A stretch of 64,000 nt of DNA from Streptomyces sp. NBC_00102 (lineage in GTDB: Bacteria > Actinomycetota > Actinomycetes > Streptomycetales > Streptomycetaceae): positions 2,542,001 to 2,606,000 of the forward strand of contig NZ_JAPEMC010000001.1 of NCBI RefSeq assembly GCF_026343115.1, written 5' to 3'. Both the position numbers and the translations under genes were made by a program. Below the pieces are notes generated by a model. The model was given only the letters and a program-made list of their open reading frames with translations. It made no database searches and was not told the DNA's origin. Below, in pieces: positions 10,122-17,820 of the stretch. Every line of letters begins with the position of its first letter. Position 1 is the first letter of the stretch.

Positions 10122-11348
10122 ATGAGCTCTGCATCTTCTCCGTCCGAACGCCGGGTCTCCGTCCGCGTCGGTGCGATCTCCGAGTCCGCCACCCTCGCCG
10201 TCGACGCCAAGGCGAAGGCACTCAAGGCGGCCGGCCGTCCGGTGATCGGGTTCGGCGCCGGTGAGCCCGACTTCCCGACCCCCGACTACATCGTCGAGGC
10301 GGCGGTCGAGGCGTGCCGCAACCCGAAGTACCACCGCTACACCCCCGCGGGCGGGCTGCCGGAGCTCAAGGCGGCGATCGCGGCGAAGACGCTGCGCGAC
10401 TCCGGCTACGAGGTGGACGCCTCGCAGGTCCTGGTGACCAACGGCGGCAAGCAGGCCATCTACGAGGCGTTCGCCGCGATCCTCGACCCGGGCGACGAGG
10501 TCATCGTCCCCGCCCCGTACTGGACCACCTACCCCGAGTCGATCCGGCTGGCCGGCGGCGTCCCGGTGGACGTCGTCGCCGACGAGACCGCCGGGTACAA
10601 GGTCACGGTCGAGCAGCTGGAAGCCGCCCGCACCGAGCGGACGAAGGTCGTGCTGTTCGTCTCGCCGTCGAACCCGACCGGCGCGGTGTACACCCGGGCC
10701 GAGGCCGAGGAGATCGGCCGCTGGGCCGTCGAGCACGGGCTGTGGGTGCTGACCGACGAGATCTACGAGCACCTCGTCTACGGCGACGCGGAGTTCACCT
10801 CGCTCCCCGCGCTCCTGCCGGAACTGCGGGACAAGTGCATCGTGGTCAACGGTGTCGCCAAGACGTACGCGATGACCGGCTGGCGGGTGGGCTGGATCGT
10901 CGGTCCGAAGGACATCGTGAAGGCGGCGACCAACCTGCAGTCGCACGCCACCTCGAACGTCTCCAACGTCGCCCAGGTCGCCGCGCTGGCCGCCGTCTCC
11001 GGACCGCTGGACGCGGTCGCCGAGATGCGGACCGCCTTCGACCGCCGGCGGAAGACGATCGTGGGGATGCTCAACGAGATCGACGGGGTCGTCTGCCCCG
11101 AGCCCGAGGGCGCGTTCTACGCCTACCCCTCGGTGAAGGGCCTGCTCGGCAAGGAGATCCGCGGCAAGCGCCCGGCCAGCTCCGCCGAGCTGGCGGCGCT
11201 CGTCCTGGACGAGGCCGAAGTCGCCGTCGTTCCCGGCGAGGCCTTCGGCACGCCGGGTTACCTCCGGCTCTCCTACGCGCTGGGCGACGACGACCTGGTC
11301 GAGGGCGTCTCGCGGATCCAGAAGCTGCTGGCGGAGGCGCGCGACTGA
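10122..11348 (+). CDS. aspC: PLP-dependent aspartate aminotransferase (class I)
   Basis: 408 aa, ATG start with GGAGG six bases upstream. Transfers the amino group between aspartate and 2-oxoglutarate using PLP. Visible features: [14 protein letters not shown] and [14 protein letters not shown] near the N terminus, [10 protein letters not shown] around 181-190, DEIYEHLVY, and the PLP lysine K247 in [16 protein letters not shown]. The C terminus has [10 protein letters not shown] with the arginine that binds the substrate carboxylate. It matches the Iγ-type AspC of actinobacteria. Followed by its own terminator, so probably monocistronic. Confidence 0.93.
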   Translation: MSSASSPSERRVSVRVGAISESATLAVDAKAKALKAAGRPVIGFGAGEPDFPTPDYIVEAAVEACRNPKYHRYTPAGGLPELKAAIAAKTLRDSGYEVDASQVLVTNGGKQAIYEAFAAILDPGDEVIVPAPYWTTYPESIRLAGGVPVDVVADETAGYKVTVEQLEAARTERTKVVLFVSPSNPTGAVYTRAEAEEIGRWAVEHGLWVLTDEIYEHLVYGDAEFTSLPALLPELRDKCIVVNGVAKTYAMTGWRVGWIVGPKDIVKAATNLQSHATSNVSNVAQVAALAAVSGPLDAVAEMRTAFDRRRKTIVGMLNEIDGVVCPEPEGAFYAYPSVKGLLGKEIRGKRPASSAELAALVLDEAEVAVVPGEAFGTPGYLRLSYALGDDDLVEGVSRIQKLLAEARD

Positions 11349-11371
11349 CCCCGCGCAGAACACGGGAGGGT

Positions 11372-11417
11372 GCCCCCGGTCCGCGGACTTCATGTCCCGG
11401 GCCGGGGGCGCTTTTTT
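11372..11417 (+). terminator. Rho-independent terminator after aspC
   Basis: 12-bp stem (11372-11383 and 11398-11409, one G-U) followed two bases later by a run of six T (11412-11417). A proper intrinsic terminator 24 bp beyond the aspC stop. Confidence 0.88.
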
Positions 11418-11484
11418 GTTCGCCCCCCTCCTCGAAAGAGGAAGCCGCTTCCGCTCCGGGGCGCGGGTGCGGCAGGATCTTCCA

Positions 11485-12507
11485 ATGGAGCGTGATGTAC
11501 GTCTGTTGCCCAAGGCCCACCTGCACCTGCACTTCACGGGGTCGATGCGGCCCACCACCCTGCTCGAACTCGCCGACAAGTACGGCGTGCGCCTGCCCGA
11601 GGCCCTCACCGGCGGTGAACCTCCCGAACTGCGGGCGACCGACGAGCGGGGCTGGTTCCGCTTCCAGCGGCTCTACGACATCGCCCGGTCCTGCCTGCGG
11701 GAGCCGGAGGACATCCAGCGCCTGGTGCGGGAGACCGCGCGGGAGGACGTCGCGGACGGCTCCGGCTGGCTGGAGATCCAGGTCGACCCCACCTCGTACG
11801 CCCCGCTGCTCGGCGGGCTGATCCCGGCGATCGAGATCATCCTGGACGCCGTGGACGGCGCCTCCCGGGAGACCGGCCTCGGGATGCGGGTGGTGATCGC
11901 GGCGAACCGGATGAAGCACCCGCTGGACGCCCGCACGCTGGCCCGGCTGGCGGTGCGGTACGCGGACCGGGGGGTCGTCGGATTCGGCCTCTCCAACGAC
12001 GAACGCCGGGGCATGGCAAGGGACTTCGATCGCGCCTTCGCCATTGCCCGGGAGGGCGGGCTGATCGCGGCCCCGCACGGCGGCGAGCTGGCCGGCCCGT
12101 CCAGCGTCCGCGACTGCCTGGACGATCTGGACGCGTACCGGATCGGGCACGGGGTGCGGGCGGCCGAGGACCCCCGGCTGATGCGCAGGCTCGCGGAGCG
12201 CGGGATCACCTGCGAGGTCTGCCCGGCGTCCAACGTGGCGCTCGGGGTCTACGAGAAGCCCGGCGACGTGCCGCTGCGGACGCTGTTCGACGCGGGGGTG
12301 CCGATGGCGCTCGGCGCGGACGACCCGTTGCTCTTCGGGGCGCGGCTGGCCGACCAGTACGACCTGGTGCGCAAGCATCACGCGTTCACCGACGCGGAGC
12401 TGGCGGAGCTCGCCCGTCAGTCGGTGCGCGGCTCGGTGGCCCCGGAGGAGGTACGGCGCGGGATGCTGGACGGGATCGACGACTGGCTGGCGGCGCCGGC
12501 CGCCTGA
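11485..12507 (+). CDS. Adenosine deaminase
   Basis: 340 aa from ATG 11485 (MERDVRLLPKAHLHLHFTGS). The zinc-binding HLHLHFTGS motif, the PHGGE motif (catalytic Glu region), IGHGVRAAEDP, the EVCPASNVALG segment and the metal-binding GADDPLLFG (usual form: TDDP) are all in the expected order. It deaminates adenosine or a related nucleoside to inosine in purine salvage. Family members from Streptomyces are about this long. The upstream GGCAGGATC site is weak. Some relatives act on adenine or on unusual substrates, so the exact substrate is not proven. Confidence 0.87.
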   Translation: MERDVRLLPKAHLHLHFTGSMRPTTLLELADKYGVRLPEALTGGEPPELRATDERGWFRFQRLYDIARSCLREPEDIQRLVRETAREDVADGSGWLEIQVDPTSYAPLLGGLIPAIEIILDAVDGASRETGLGMRVVIAANRMKHPLDARTLARLAVRYADRGVVGFGLSNDERRGMARDFDRAFAIAREGGLIAAPHGGELAGPSSVRDCLDDLDAYRIGHGVRAAEDPRLMRRLAERGITCEVCPASNVALGVYEKPGDVPLRTLFDAGVPMALGADDPLLFGARLADQYDLVRKHHAFTDAELAELARQSVRGSVAPEEVRRGMLDGIDDWLAAPAA

Positions 12508-12536
12508 GGGTGGCGGCGGGGCGGTCCCGTCGGGGC

Positions 12537-13592
12537 TCAGAGGCTGACGCCGACCGTCACCGGCTCGTTGACGAGGGTCACGCCGAACGCCTCGCGCACC
12601 CCGGCCACGACCTCGCGGGCGAGGGCCAGCAGGTCCTCGGTGGTGGCCTCGCCCCGGTTGGTGAGGGCGAGGGTGTGCTTGGTGGAGATGCGGGCGGGCC
12701 CGGTGCCGTACCCCTTGGTGAAGCCGGCCTTGTCGATCAGCCAGGCCGCCGAGGTCTTGGTCCGCCCGTCACTCGCCGGGTAGGCGGGCGGGGTGGTGCC
12801 GGGGCCGAGGCGCTCGGCGGCGCGGGCGAGGAAGTCCGCGTACTCCTGCTCGTCGAGAACCGGGTTGGTGAAGAAGGAGCCGGCGGACCAGGTGTCGTGG
12901 TCCTCGGGGTCCAGCACCATGCCCTTGCCCGCACGCAGCGCGAGGACGGTCTCGCGGGCCGCGGCGGCCGGAACGCGCTCGCCGGCCTCCACGCCGAGGG
13001 TGCGGGCGGTCTCCTGGTACTTCACGGGCGCCGACAGCCCGCCCGCGTCCTCCAGCTCGAAGCGGACGCGCAGGACGACGTACCGGTCGGGGTGCTGCTT
13101 GAAGGCGCTGTGCCGGTAGGAGAAGCCGCACTCGGCGTTGGAGAGGGTGACCGTCTCCCCGGAGCGCCGGTCGTAGGCCACGACCTCGCTGATGGTGGCG
13201 GAGACCTCCTGGCCGTACGCGCCCACGTTCTGGATCGGCGTGGCACCGGCGCTGCCGGGGATTCCGGCGAGGCACTCGATGCCGGCGAGCCCGGCCTCGA
13301 CGGTACGGGCGACGGCGTCGGTCCAGACCTCGCCCGCCGCGAGTTCCAGGCGGGTGCCGGTGAGCTCGAAGCCGGTGGTGGCGATGCGCAGGGCGGTGCC
13401 GTCGAAGCCCTTGTCGCCGATGACCAGGTTGGAGCCGCCGCCGATGACCAGCAGCGGGGTGCCCGCGTCGTCGGCCTCGCGGACGGCCGCGATCACCTCG
13501 GCGTCGGTCGTCGCGGTGACGAGCCGGGTGGCCGGGCCGCCGAGCCGGAAGGTGGTCAGGGGGGCGAGGGGGGCGTCGTGGAGTACCTGCAC
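12537..13592 (-). CDS. murB: UDP-N-acetylenolpyruvoylglucosamine reductase
   Basis: 351 aa. Reduces UDP-GlcNAc-enolpyruvate to UDP-MurNAc with FAD and NADPH in peptidoglycan precursor synthesis. The FAD-binding IGGGSNLVIGDKGFDG is at about residues 50-65, then GIPGSAGATPIQNVGAYGQE, SYRHSAFK, the catalytic-Ser region SAGSFFTNPV and AAWLIDKAGF: the type I MurB set. The start is GTG 13592 and fits the family, yet no ribosome binding site is visible and a 26-bp hairpin ends only 12 bp upstream. Convergent with the adenosine deaminase gene. Confidence 0.94.
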   Translation of the reverse strand: MQVLHDAPLAPLTTFRLGGPATRLVTATTDAEVIAAVREADDAGTPLLVIGGGSNLVIGDKGFDGTALRIATTGFELTGTRLELAAGEVWTDAVARTVEAGLAGIECLAGIPGSAGATPIQNVGAYGQEVSATISEVVAYDRRSGETVTLSNAECGFSYRHSAFKQHPDRYVVLRVRFELEDAGGLSAPVKYQETARTLGVEAGERVPAAAARETVLALRAGKGMVLDPEDHDTWSAGSFFTNPVLDEQEYADFLARAAERLGPGTTPPAYPASDGRTKTSAAWLIDKAGFTKGYGTGPARISTKHTLALTNRGEATTEDLLALAREVVAGVREAFGVTLVNEPVTVGVSL

Positions 13593-13604
13593 GGGTCAAG
13601 AGTA

Positions 13605-13661
13605 CGGGCCCCGGTCCCGCCCGCCCCGCCGCTCGGGCGGGGCGGGCGGGACCGGGGCCCG
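13605..13661 (-). terminator. 26-bp perfect hairpin between the efflux gene and murB
   Basis: Arms 13605-13630 and 13636-13661 are perfectly complementary over 26 bp with a GCTCG loop, one of the longest perfect repeats in the window. It lies 21 bp beyond the efflux pump stop, so it should end that transcript. It ends 12 bp before the murB GTG, leaving almost no room for a separate murB promoter and leader. Confidence 0.85.
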
Positions 13662-13682
13662 CAGGGCGACCGGGGGTGGCGG

Positions 13683-15122
13683 TCAGGCCGGAACGCGGAC
13701 GGCAGGGGCGGCGGACTCGGGCTCCGGCACCACCGAGCCGCCGCGCCCGCCCGGCACCAGCAGGGCAACCAGCGCGGCGAGAGCGACGACACCGGCTCCG
13801 ATCCAGACCGCGGGCACGGTCCCGTCGGTGAACTGCTGCGGGGAGCCGAATCCGCCCCGGGCGGAGAAGACGGAGGCCAGTACGGCGACCCCGAGCGCGC
13901 CGCCGACCTCGCGCAGGGCGTTGTTGGCGCCGGAGGCGATGCCCCGCTCGCCCGCCCCGACGCTGGACATGACGAGCCCGGAGGCGGGCGCGAAGTACAT
14001 CGCCATGCCGATACCGCCGATGATCAGGCCGGGCAGCTGGGCGGTGTAGGCGACGTCCGGGCTGAGCACCCGGGCGAAGAGCGCGAGACCCACCGCCTGG
14101 AGCGCGAGACCGGTGACGACGATGGGACGGCCGCCGAACCGGTCGCTGAGGTAGCCGGCGACCGGCGCGACCAGGATCGGCATGCCGGTCCAGGGCAGCA
14201 TCCGCAGTCCGGCCTCGGTGGGCGAGTAGCCGAGCGCGCTCTGCAGGAACTGGCTGAGCAGGAAGATCGAGCCGAACATCCCGAGGAACATCAGCAGGCT
14301 CGCGATGTTGATGCCGAAGAAGGCCCGGCTGCGGAAGAGCCGCATCGGCAGCATCGGGCGCTTCGCGCGGAAGCCGTGGCGGACGAAGGCGCCGATCAGC
14401 GCGGTGCCGGCGAGGAGACCGGTGAGGACGGGCGCGCTGGTCCAGCCGTCGGAGTTGGCGCTGACGAGGGCGTACACGACCCCGAAGAGGCCGCCGCTGA
14501 CCAGCAGCGTGCCGGGGACGTCGAGCCGGGCGTCCGGGGCGTACGACTCGGTCAGCCGCAGCCGGGCCAGCGGCAGCAGCACGAGGCCCACGGGGACGTT
14601 CAGCCAGAAGATCCACTGCCAGGAGATGTGCTCGGTGATGCTGCCGCCGATCAGCGGGCCGCTCGCCACGGCCAGGCCGGTGACCGCGCTGTAGATGCCG
14701 AGCACCGCGCCCCGGCGGGCGGCCGGGACGGCTGCCGTGAGCAGGGTGAGGGTGAGCGGCATCATGATCGCCGCGCCGACGCCCTGGACCGCCCGGAAGG
14801 CGATGAGCTCACCGATGCCGGGCGAGAGCGCGGCGGCGGCGGAGGCTCCGGTGAAGACGGAGAGCCCGACGAGGAAGAGCCGGCGGCGGCCGAAGCGGTC
14901 GCCCAGGGCCGCACCCATCATCAGCAGAACCGCGAAGGTGAGCGTGTAGGCGTTCACCGTCCATTCGAGCTCCTTCAGCCCGCCGCCGAGGCTCACGCGG
15001 ATGGACGGCAGGGCCGTGGTGACGACCAGGTTGTCGAGCGCCGCCATGAAGCTGGCGACGCTGGTGACGACGAGGGCCCAGACGGCTCCCCCGCGCAGGG
15101 CTGTGGGCGTTGGCTGGTGCAT
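13683..15122 (-). CDS. Drug-efflux MFS transporter of the DHA2 (EmrB/QacA) family
   Basis: 479 aa, ATG 15122 with AGGGGGAA just upstream. About 14 membrane segments are recognisable. MFS motif A is GDRFGRRR between TM2 and TM3, and the antiporter motif C is in TM5 (AVTGLAVASGPLIGG). The N-terminal DNLVVTTALPSI is the DHA2 form of motif D1. It probably exports a toxic or antibiotic compound using the proton gradient. It lies 100 bp downstream of a TetR gene with a candidate operator between them, so substrate-induced derepression is likely. The substrate cannot be told. Confidence 0.9.
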   Translation of the reverse strand: MHQPTPTALRGGAVWALVVTSVASFMAALDNLVVTTALPSIRVSLGGGLKELEWTVNAYTLTFAVLLMMGAALGDRFGRRRLFLVGLSVFTGASAAAALSPGIGELIAFRAVQGVGAAIMMPLTLTLLTAAVPAARRGAVLGIYSAVTGLAVASGPLIGGSITEHISWQWIFWLNVPVGLVLLPLARLRLTESYAPDARLDVPGTLLVSGGLFGVVYALVSANSDGWTSAPVLTGLLAGTALIGAFVRHGFRAKRPMLPMRLFRSRAFFGINIASLLMFLGMFGSIFLLSQFLQSALGYSPTEAGLRMLPWTGMPILVAPVAGYLSDRFGGRPIVVTGLALQAVGLALFARVLSPDVAYTAQLPGLIIGGIGMAMYFAPASGLVMSSVGAGERGIASGANNALREVGGALGVAVLASVFSARGGFGSPQQFTDGTVPAVWIGAGVVALAALVALLVPGGRGGSVVPEPESAAPAVRVPA

Positions 15123-15136
15123 GATTCCCCCTGATG

Positions 15137-15156
15137 GTTAGTTATTGATGACTAAC
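15137..15156. promoter_or_regulatory. Candidate TetR operator in the efflux-pump promoter
   Basis: GTTAGTTATTGATGACTAAC: 6-bp inverted arms (GTTAGT/ACTAAC) around 8 bp, located 15 bp upstream of the efflux pump start. Its left half, GTTAGTTATTG, matches 10 of 11 bases of a site touching the tetR start (15871-15881). AT-rich in a GC-rich genome. Binding is inferred. Confidence 0.6.
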
Positions 15157-15221
15157 TTTGCTGGGCAGAAAGCGGGGCGACCTCCGGACGTGCCGTCCGG
15201 AGAGCCCCGGTCGCGCTGTTC

Positions 15222-15866
15222 TCAGTGGGGGGTGCCGGACTTCGGAGCGTGGGGCTCCGGAGCGTCCGTACGGGCGGCTTCCGCGGCCCCGGACCCGGGC
15301 CCCGCGGTCGCGGGCTCGCTACCCGGCGGGTGGGTGTCGTCCCAGAAACACGACCAGACCCGGTGGCCGGGCGGGAAGCCGAGCGAGGTCAGGGTGTTGA
15401 TGAGCATGCCGTGGGCGAAGTAGTTCTTGGTCTCGTCGGCGTCGGCACCGAGGACGAGGTGGACCTCGTCCCACATCCGCGCCCAGGAGGCCCGCACCGA
15501 GGCGCCGAACTCGCGGTCGCCGGCCGCCTCGGCCGCCGCGACGGCCGCGTAGGTCTGCATCTGCATCAGCAGCTTGTCGGGGTCCTCGGCGATCAGCCGC
15601 CCGTACGCCTCCGCCATGCACCGGGCGGGCTCCTCGCCCTGGCCCGCCTTCACGAGGATGTCCATGGTGTCCGTCAGGCAGCGTTCGGCGGCGGCCAGGA
15701 ACATCGCCTGCTTGCTGGGGAACAGGCGGAAGAGGTACGGCTGCGAGACCCCGACGGCCCGCGCGATCGTCTCCGTGGAGGTGCCGTCGTACCCACCGCG
15801 GGCGAACGCGGTGATCGCCGCGCGAATGACGCTCTCGCGCCGCTCGTCCGCACTCATTCTCACCAT
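15222..15866 (-). CDS. TetR-family transcriptional regulator of the adjacent efflux pump
   Basis: 214 aa. The N-terminal TetR helix-turn-helix spans about residues 8-55, with TSTETIARAVGVSQPYLFRLFPSKQAMF as the recognition region. The rest is the ligand-binding dimerisation domain and a Pro/Ala/Gly-rich tail of about 35 residues. The start could be ATG 15866 or ATG 15857; neither has a good ribosome binding site and transcription may be leaderless. It is upstream of and co-directional with the DHA2 pump, and related sites sit in both promoters, suggesting it represses both itself and the pump. Confidence 0.88.
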   Translation of the reverse strand: MVRMSADERRESVIRAAITAFARGGYDGTSTETIARAVGVSQPYLFRLFPSKQAMFLAAAERCLTDTMDILVKAGQGEEPARCMAEAYGRLIAEDPDKLLMQMQTYAAVAAAEAAGDREFGASVRASWARMWDEVHLVLGADADETKNYFAHGMLINTLTSLGFPPGHRVWSCFWDDTHPPGSEPATAGPGSGAAEAARTDAPEPHAPKSGTPH

Positions 15867-15870
15867 GGAA

Positions 15871-15890
15871 GTAAGTTATTGCTCAATTAC
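15871..15890. promoter_or_regulatory. Candidate TetR autoregulatory site
   Basis: GTAAGTTATTGCTCAATTAC lies 4 bp upstream of the tetR ATG. Outer arms GTAA/TTAC are inverted, and GTAAGTTATTG matches the site at 15137-15147 in 10 of 11 positions. Probably the autoregulatory operator. Confidence 0.5.
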
Positions 15891-15922
15891 CAACACGTCA
15901 AGGGGCTTGTCCGGGTACGCGG

Positions 15923-15967
15923 GTACGCGGAAGGGGCACCCGCGCGAAGCGGATGCCCCTTCCGTAC
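15923..15967 (-). terminator. Terminator after the dehydratase operon
   Basis: Stem core of 11 bp (15928-15938 and 15954-15964), extendable with a 2-nt bulge to 15923-15967, 28 bp beyond the maoC stop. No U-tract. Confidence 0.65.
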
Positions 15968-15994
15968 GCCCGCGGCCGGCCGCGGGGCGTGGGT

Positions 15995-16423
15995 TCAGGC
16001 GAGGCGGACCACGGCGCGGGACATGCCCAGCACCTTCTGGCCGTCGCACACGGCGACCAGGTCGACCCGGACCTGGTTGTCGTCCAGCTTGGCCGCGACC
16101 TTGCCGCTGACCTCGATCAGCGCGCCCTTGTCGTCGTTGGGCACGACGACCGGCTTGGTGAAGCGCACGCCGTACTCCACGACCGCACCCGGGTCGCCGG
16201 CCCAGTCCGTGACCACGCGTACCGCCTCGGCCATGGTGAACATGCCGTGCGCGATGACGTCCGGCAGCCCGACCTCGACCGCGAACTTCTCGTTCCAGTG
16301 GATCGGGTTGAAGTCGCCGGAGGCACCCGCGTACCGCACCAGCGAGGCCCGGGTGACCGGGAAGGAGCGGGACGGGAGCTCCGTACCGACCTCGACCGAC
16401 TCGTAAGCGACCTTCGCGGCCAT
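15995..16423 (-). CDS. MaoC-like hot-dog dehydratase
   Basis: 142 aa from ATG 16423, chosen because AGGAGG lies four bases upstream; a GTG one codon earlier is too close to it. The hot-dog fold hydratase 2 motif is clear: YAGASGDFNPIHWNEKFA with the catalytic Asp/His pair, then GLPDVIAHGMFTMAEA. It overlaps the upstream gene as TGATG, so the two are translationally coupled. The pair resembles HadB with HadA/HadC of mycobacteria, (3R)-hydroxyacyl-ACP dehydratase subunits. Acting as an acyl dehydratase heterodimer is likely, but the substrate is inferred. Confidence 0.88.
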   Translation of the reverse strand: MAAKVAYESVEVGTELPSRSFPVTRASLVRYAGASGDFNPIHWNEKFAVEVGLPDVIAHGMFTMAEAVRVVTDWAGDPGAVVEYGVRFTKPVVVPNDDKGALIEVSGKVAAKLDDNQVRVDLVAVCDGQKVLGMSRAVVRLA

Positions 16424-16875
16424 CACGCCTCCTCGGCGGCTCGCGCCACCAGCTTCGTCCAGGCCGTCACGACGTGTGCGCCGGCCTCGTCGTGAACCTC
16501 GCCACGGATGTCCAGGATGTCGTTCCCGGCCATCGACTTGATCCGCTCGATCGTCGAGGTGACCGTCAGCCGGTCCCCCGACCGCACCGGGCGCGTGTAG
16601 GCGAACTTCTGGTCACCGTGCACGACCCGGCTGTAGTCCAGCCCCAGCTGCGGGTCTTCGATGACCTGCCCGGCGGCCTTGAAGGTGATCGAGAAGACGA
16701 AGGTGGGCGGCGCGATCACGTCGGGGTGACCGAGCGCACGGGCCGCCTCCGCGTCGACGTAGGCCGGATGGGCGTCGCCCACCGCCTCGGCGAACTCGCG
16801 GATCTTCTCCCTGCCGACCTCGTACGCCGGGGTGGGCGGATAGGTCCGCCCCACGAAGGACTGGTCGAGCGCCAT
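16423..16875 (-). CDS. UPF0336 family, N-terminal MaoC-like dehydratase partner (HadA-like)
   Basis: 150 aa from ATG 16875 (MALDQSFVGRTYPPTPAYEV) with AGGAGGT upstream. Hot-dog fold of the FAS1-type dehydratase group: EVGREKIREFAEAVGDAHPA, then PDVIAPPTFVFSITF. It lacks the catalytic Asp-His pair of its downstream partner and so probably provides substrate binding in a heterodimer, as HadA does with HadB in mycobacteria. Follows rpmG after a terminator-like hairpin. Confidence 0.87.
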   Translation of the reverse strand: MALDQSFVGRTYPPTPAYEVGREKIREFAEAVGDAHPAYVDAEAARALGHPDVIAPPTFVFSITFKAAGQVIEDPQLGLDYSRVVHGDQKFAYTRPVRSGDRLTVTSTIERIKSMAGNDILDIRGEVHDEAGAHVVTAWTKLVARAAEEA

Positions 16876-16953
16876 GAGCTCGCTACCTCCTGATGAAGAG
16901 AAAAAAAAGGGGTCGAGGGAAGTCGCATGACCATCCCACGACCCCATACAACG

Positions 16954-16988
16954 ACACGAGGCCGCCCCCAGTGGGGACGGCCTCGTGT
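16954..16988 (-). terminator. Terminator after rpmG
   Basis: 17-bp arms (16954-16970 and 16972-16988) with one G-U position and essentially no loop, 11 bp beyond the rpmG stop. It separates rpmG from the dehydratase pair, although read-through is possible. Confidence 0.75.
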
Positions 16989-16999
16989 ACGAGCCTGTT

Positions 17000-17164
17000 T
17001 CAGCGCGTTTCGCGGTGCGCAGTGTGCGAGTTGCAGCGCGGGCAGTGCTTCTTCATCTCAAGACGGTCCGGGTTGTTACGCCGGTTCTTCTTGGTGATGT
17101 AGTTCCGCTCCTTGCACTCCACGCAGGCCAGCGTGATCTTCGGGCGGACGTCGGTGGCAGCCAC
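17000..17164 (-). CDS. rpmG: 50S ribosomal protein L33 (zinc-binding form)
   Basis: 54 aa from GTG 17164 with AGGAG seven bases upstream. Small basic protein [20 protein letters not shown]... containing CVEC and CPRC pairs, the four cysteines of the C+ (zinc ribbon) version. Streptomyces usually also has a cysteine-free copy under zinc control elsewhere; this one is the zinc-replete type. Lies directly behind tRNA-Met. Confidence 0.96.
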
Positions 17165-17253
17165 GTGAGTGCTCCTAAGACGGACGGATGGACGGATGAA
17201 CGCATAAAAGAGTAGCCGATCGAAGGACCGACCCCACAATCGGCTACCGTTTG

Positions 17254-17326
17254 TAGCGGTGACCGGACTTGAACCGGTGACACAGCGATTATGAGCCGCT
17301 TGCTCTACCGACTGAGCTACACCGCT
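17254..17326 (-). tRNA. tRNA-Met (elongator, anticodon CAT)
   Basis: 73 nt. Acceptor AGCGGTG/CACCGCT, anticodon loop CTCATAA, T arm ACCGG-TTCAAGT-CCGGT, discriminator A. The A1-T72 pair and lack of the three GC pairs of initiator tRNA argue for the elongator type; lysidine modification to tRNA-Ile cannot be excluded from sequence alone. Lies between tRNA-Thr and rpmG on one strand. Confidence 0.9.
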
Positions 17327-17372
17327 TTGATGAAAAGGTCCCCCTGCCGAAGCAGGGTTTCCCGATCACCAG

Positions 17373-17445
17373 AGCCCCAATGCGGAATCGAACCGCAGAC
17401 CTTCTCCTTACCATGGAGACGCTCTACCGACTGAGCTATTGGGGC
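17373..17445 (-). tRNA. tRNA-Thr (anticodon GGT)
   Basis: 73 nt. Acceptor GCCCCAA/TTGGGGC, anticodon stem TCTCC/GGAGA with loop ATGGTAA, T arm TGCGG-TTCGATT-CCGCA, discriminator T. First gene of the tRNA-Thr, tRNA-Met, rpmG run. Confidence 0.95.
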
Positions 17446-17456
17446 GAGCGAGGAAG

Positions 17457-17486
17457 ACATTACACGGTTCCCCGCCGATCCCCCAA
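17457..17486 (-). promoter_or_regulatory. Probable promoter of the tRNA-Thr/tRNA-Met/rpmG unit
   Basis: On the minus strand TTGGGG (17486-17481), 18-bp spacer, TAATGT (17462-17457), ending 11 bp before the mature tRNA-Thr. Good fit to a housekeeping promoter. The remaining gap from here to 17820 shows no gene, only short direct repeats of a CCGTCCCCAAGCCG type near 17730-17775. Confidence 0.45.
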
Positions 17487-17820
17487 ATCCGTTTCCGCGA
17501 CCCCCCTCGGGGGCCTTCCGGAGCGCGGCCCTTGGCGCCGGTCAGGCCTCTGATCAGGGGCTGAGCGGCAGAGCGCGGAACCTCGGCCGCCCCACGGAAC
17601 CCTTCCGTCCGGGGTGTCCCGCCGCACCCCACCGGTATGACTATTTCGCCCTTCCCCGGGACAGGTCGGACTCCGCCCTAGGCTCGGGCCGGTTCGATCT
17701 TGAAAACGCCGCCCCGGAGCAGCCCATCAGCCGTCCCGAAGCCGCCCGGTGCCGTCCCCAAGCCGTCCCCAAGCCGCCCGGAGCGCACCAGTAGCCCCCG
17801 AGCCCCCTCCCAGGAGCGCG

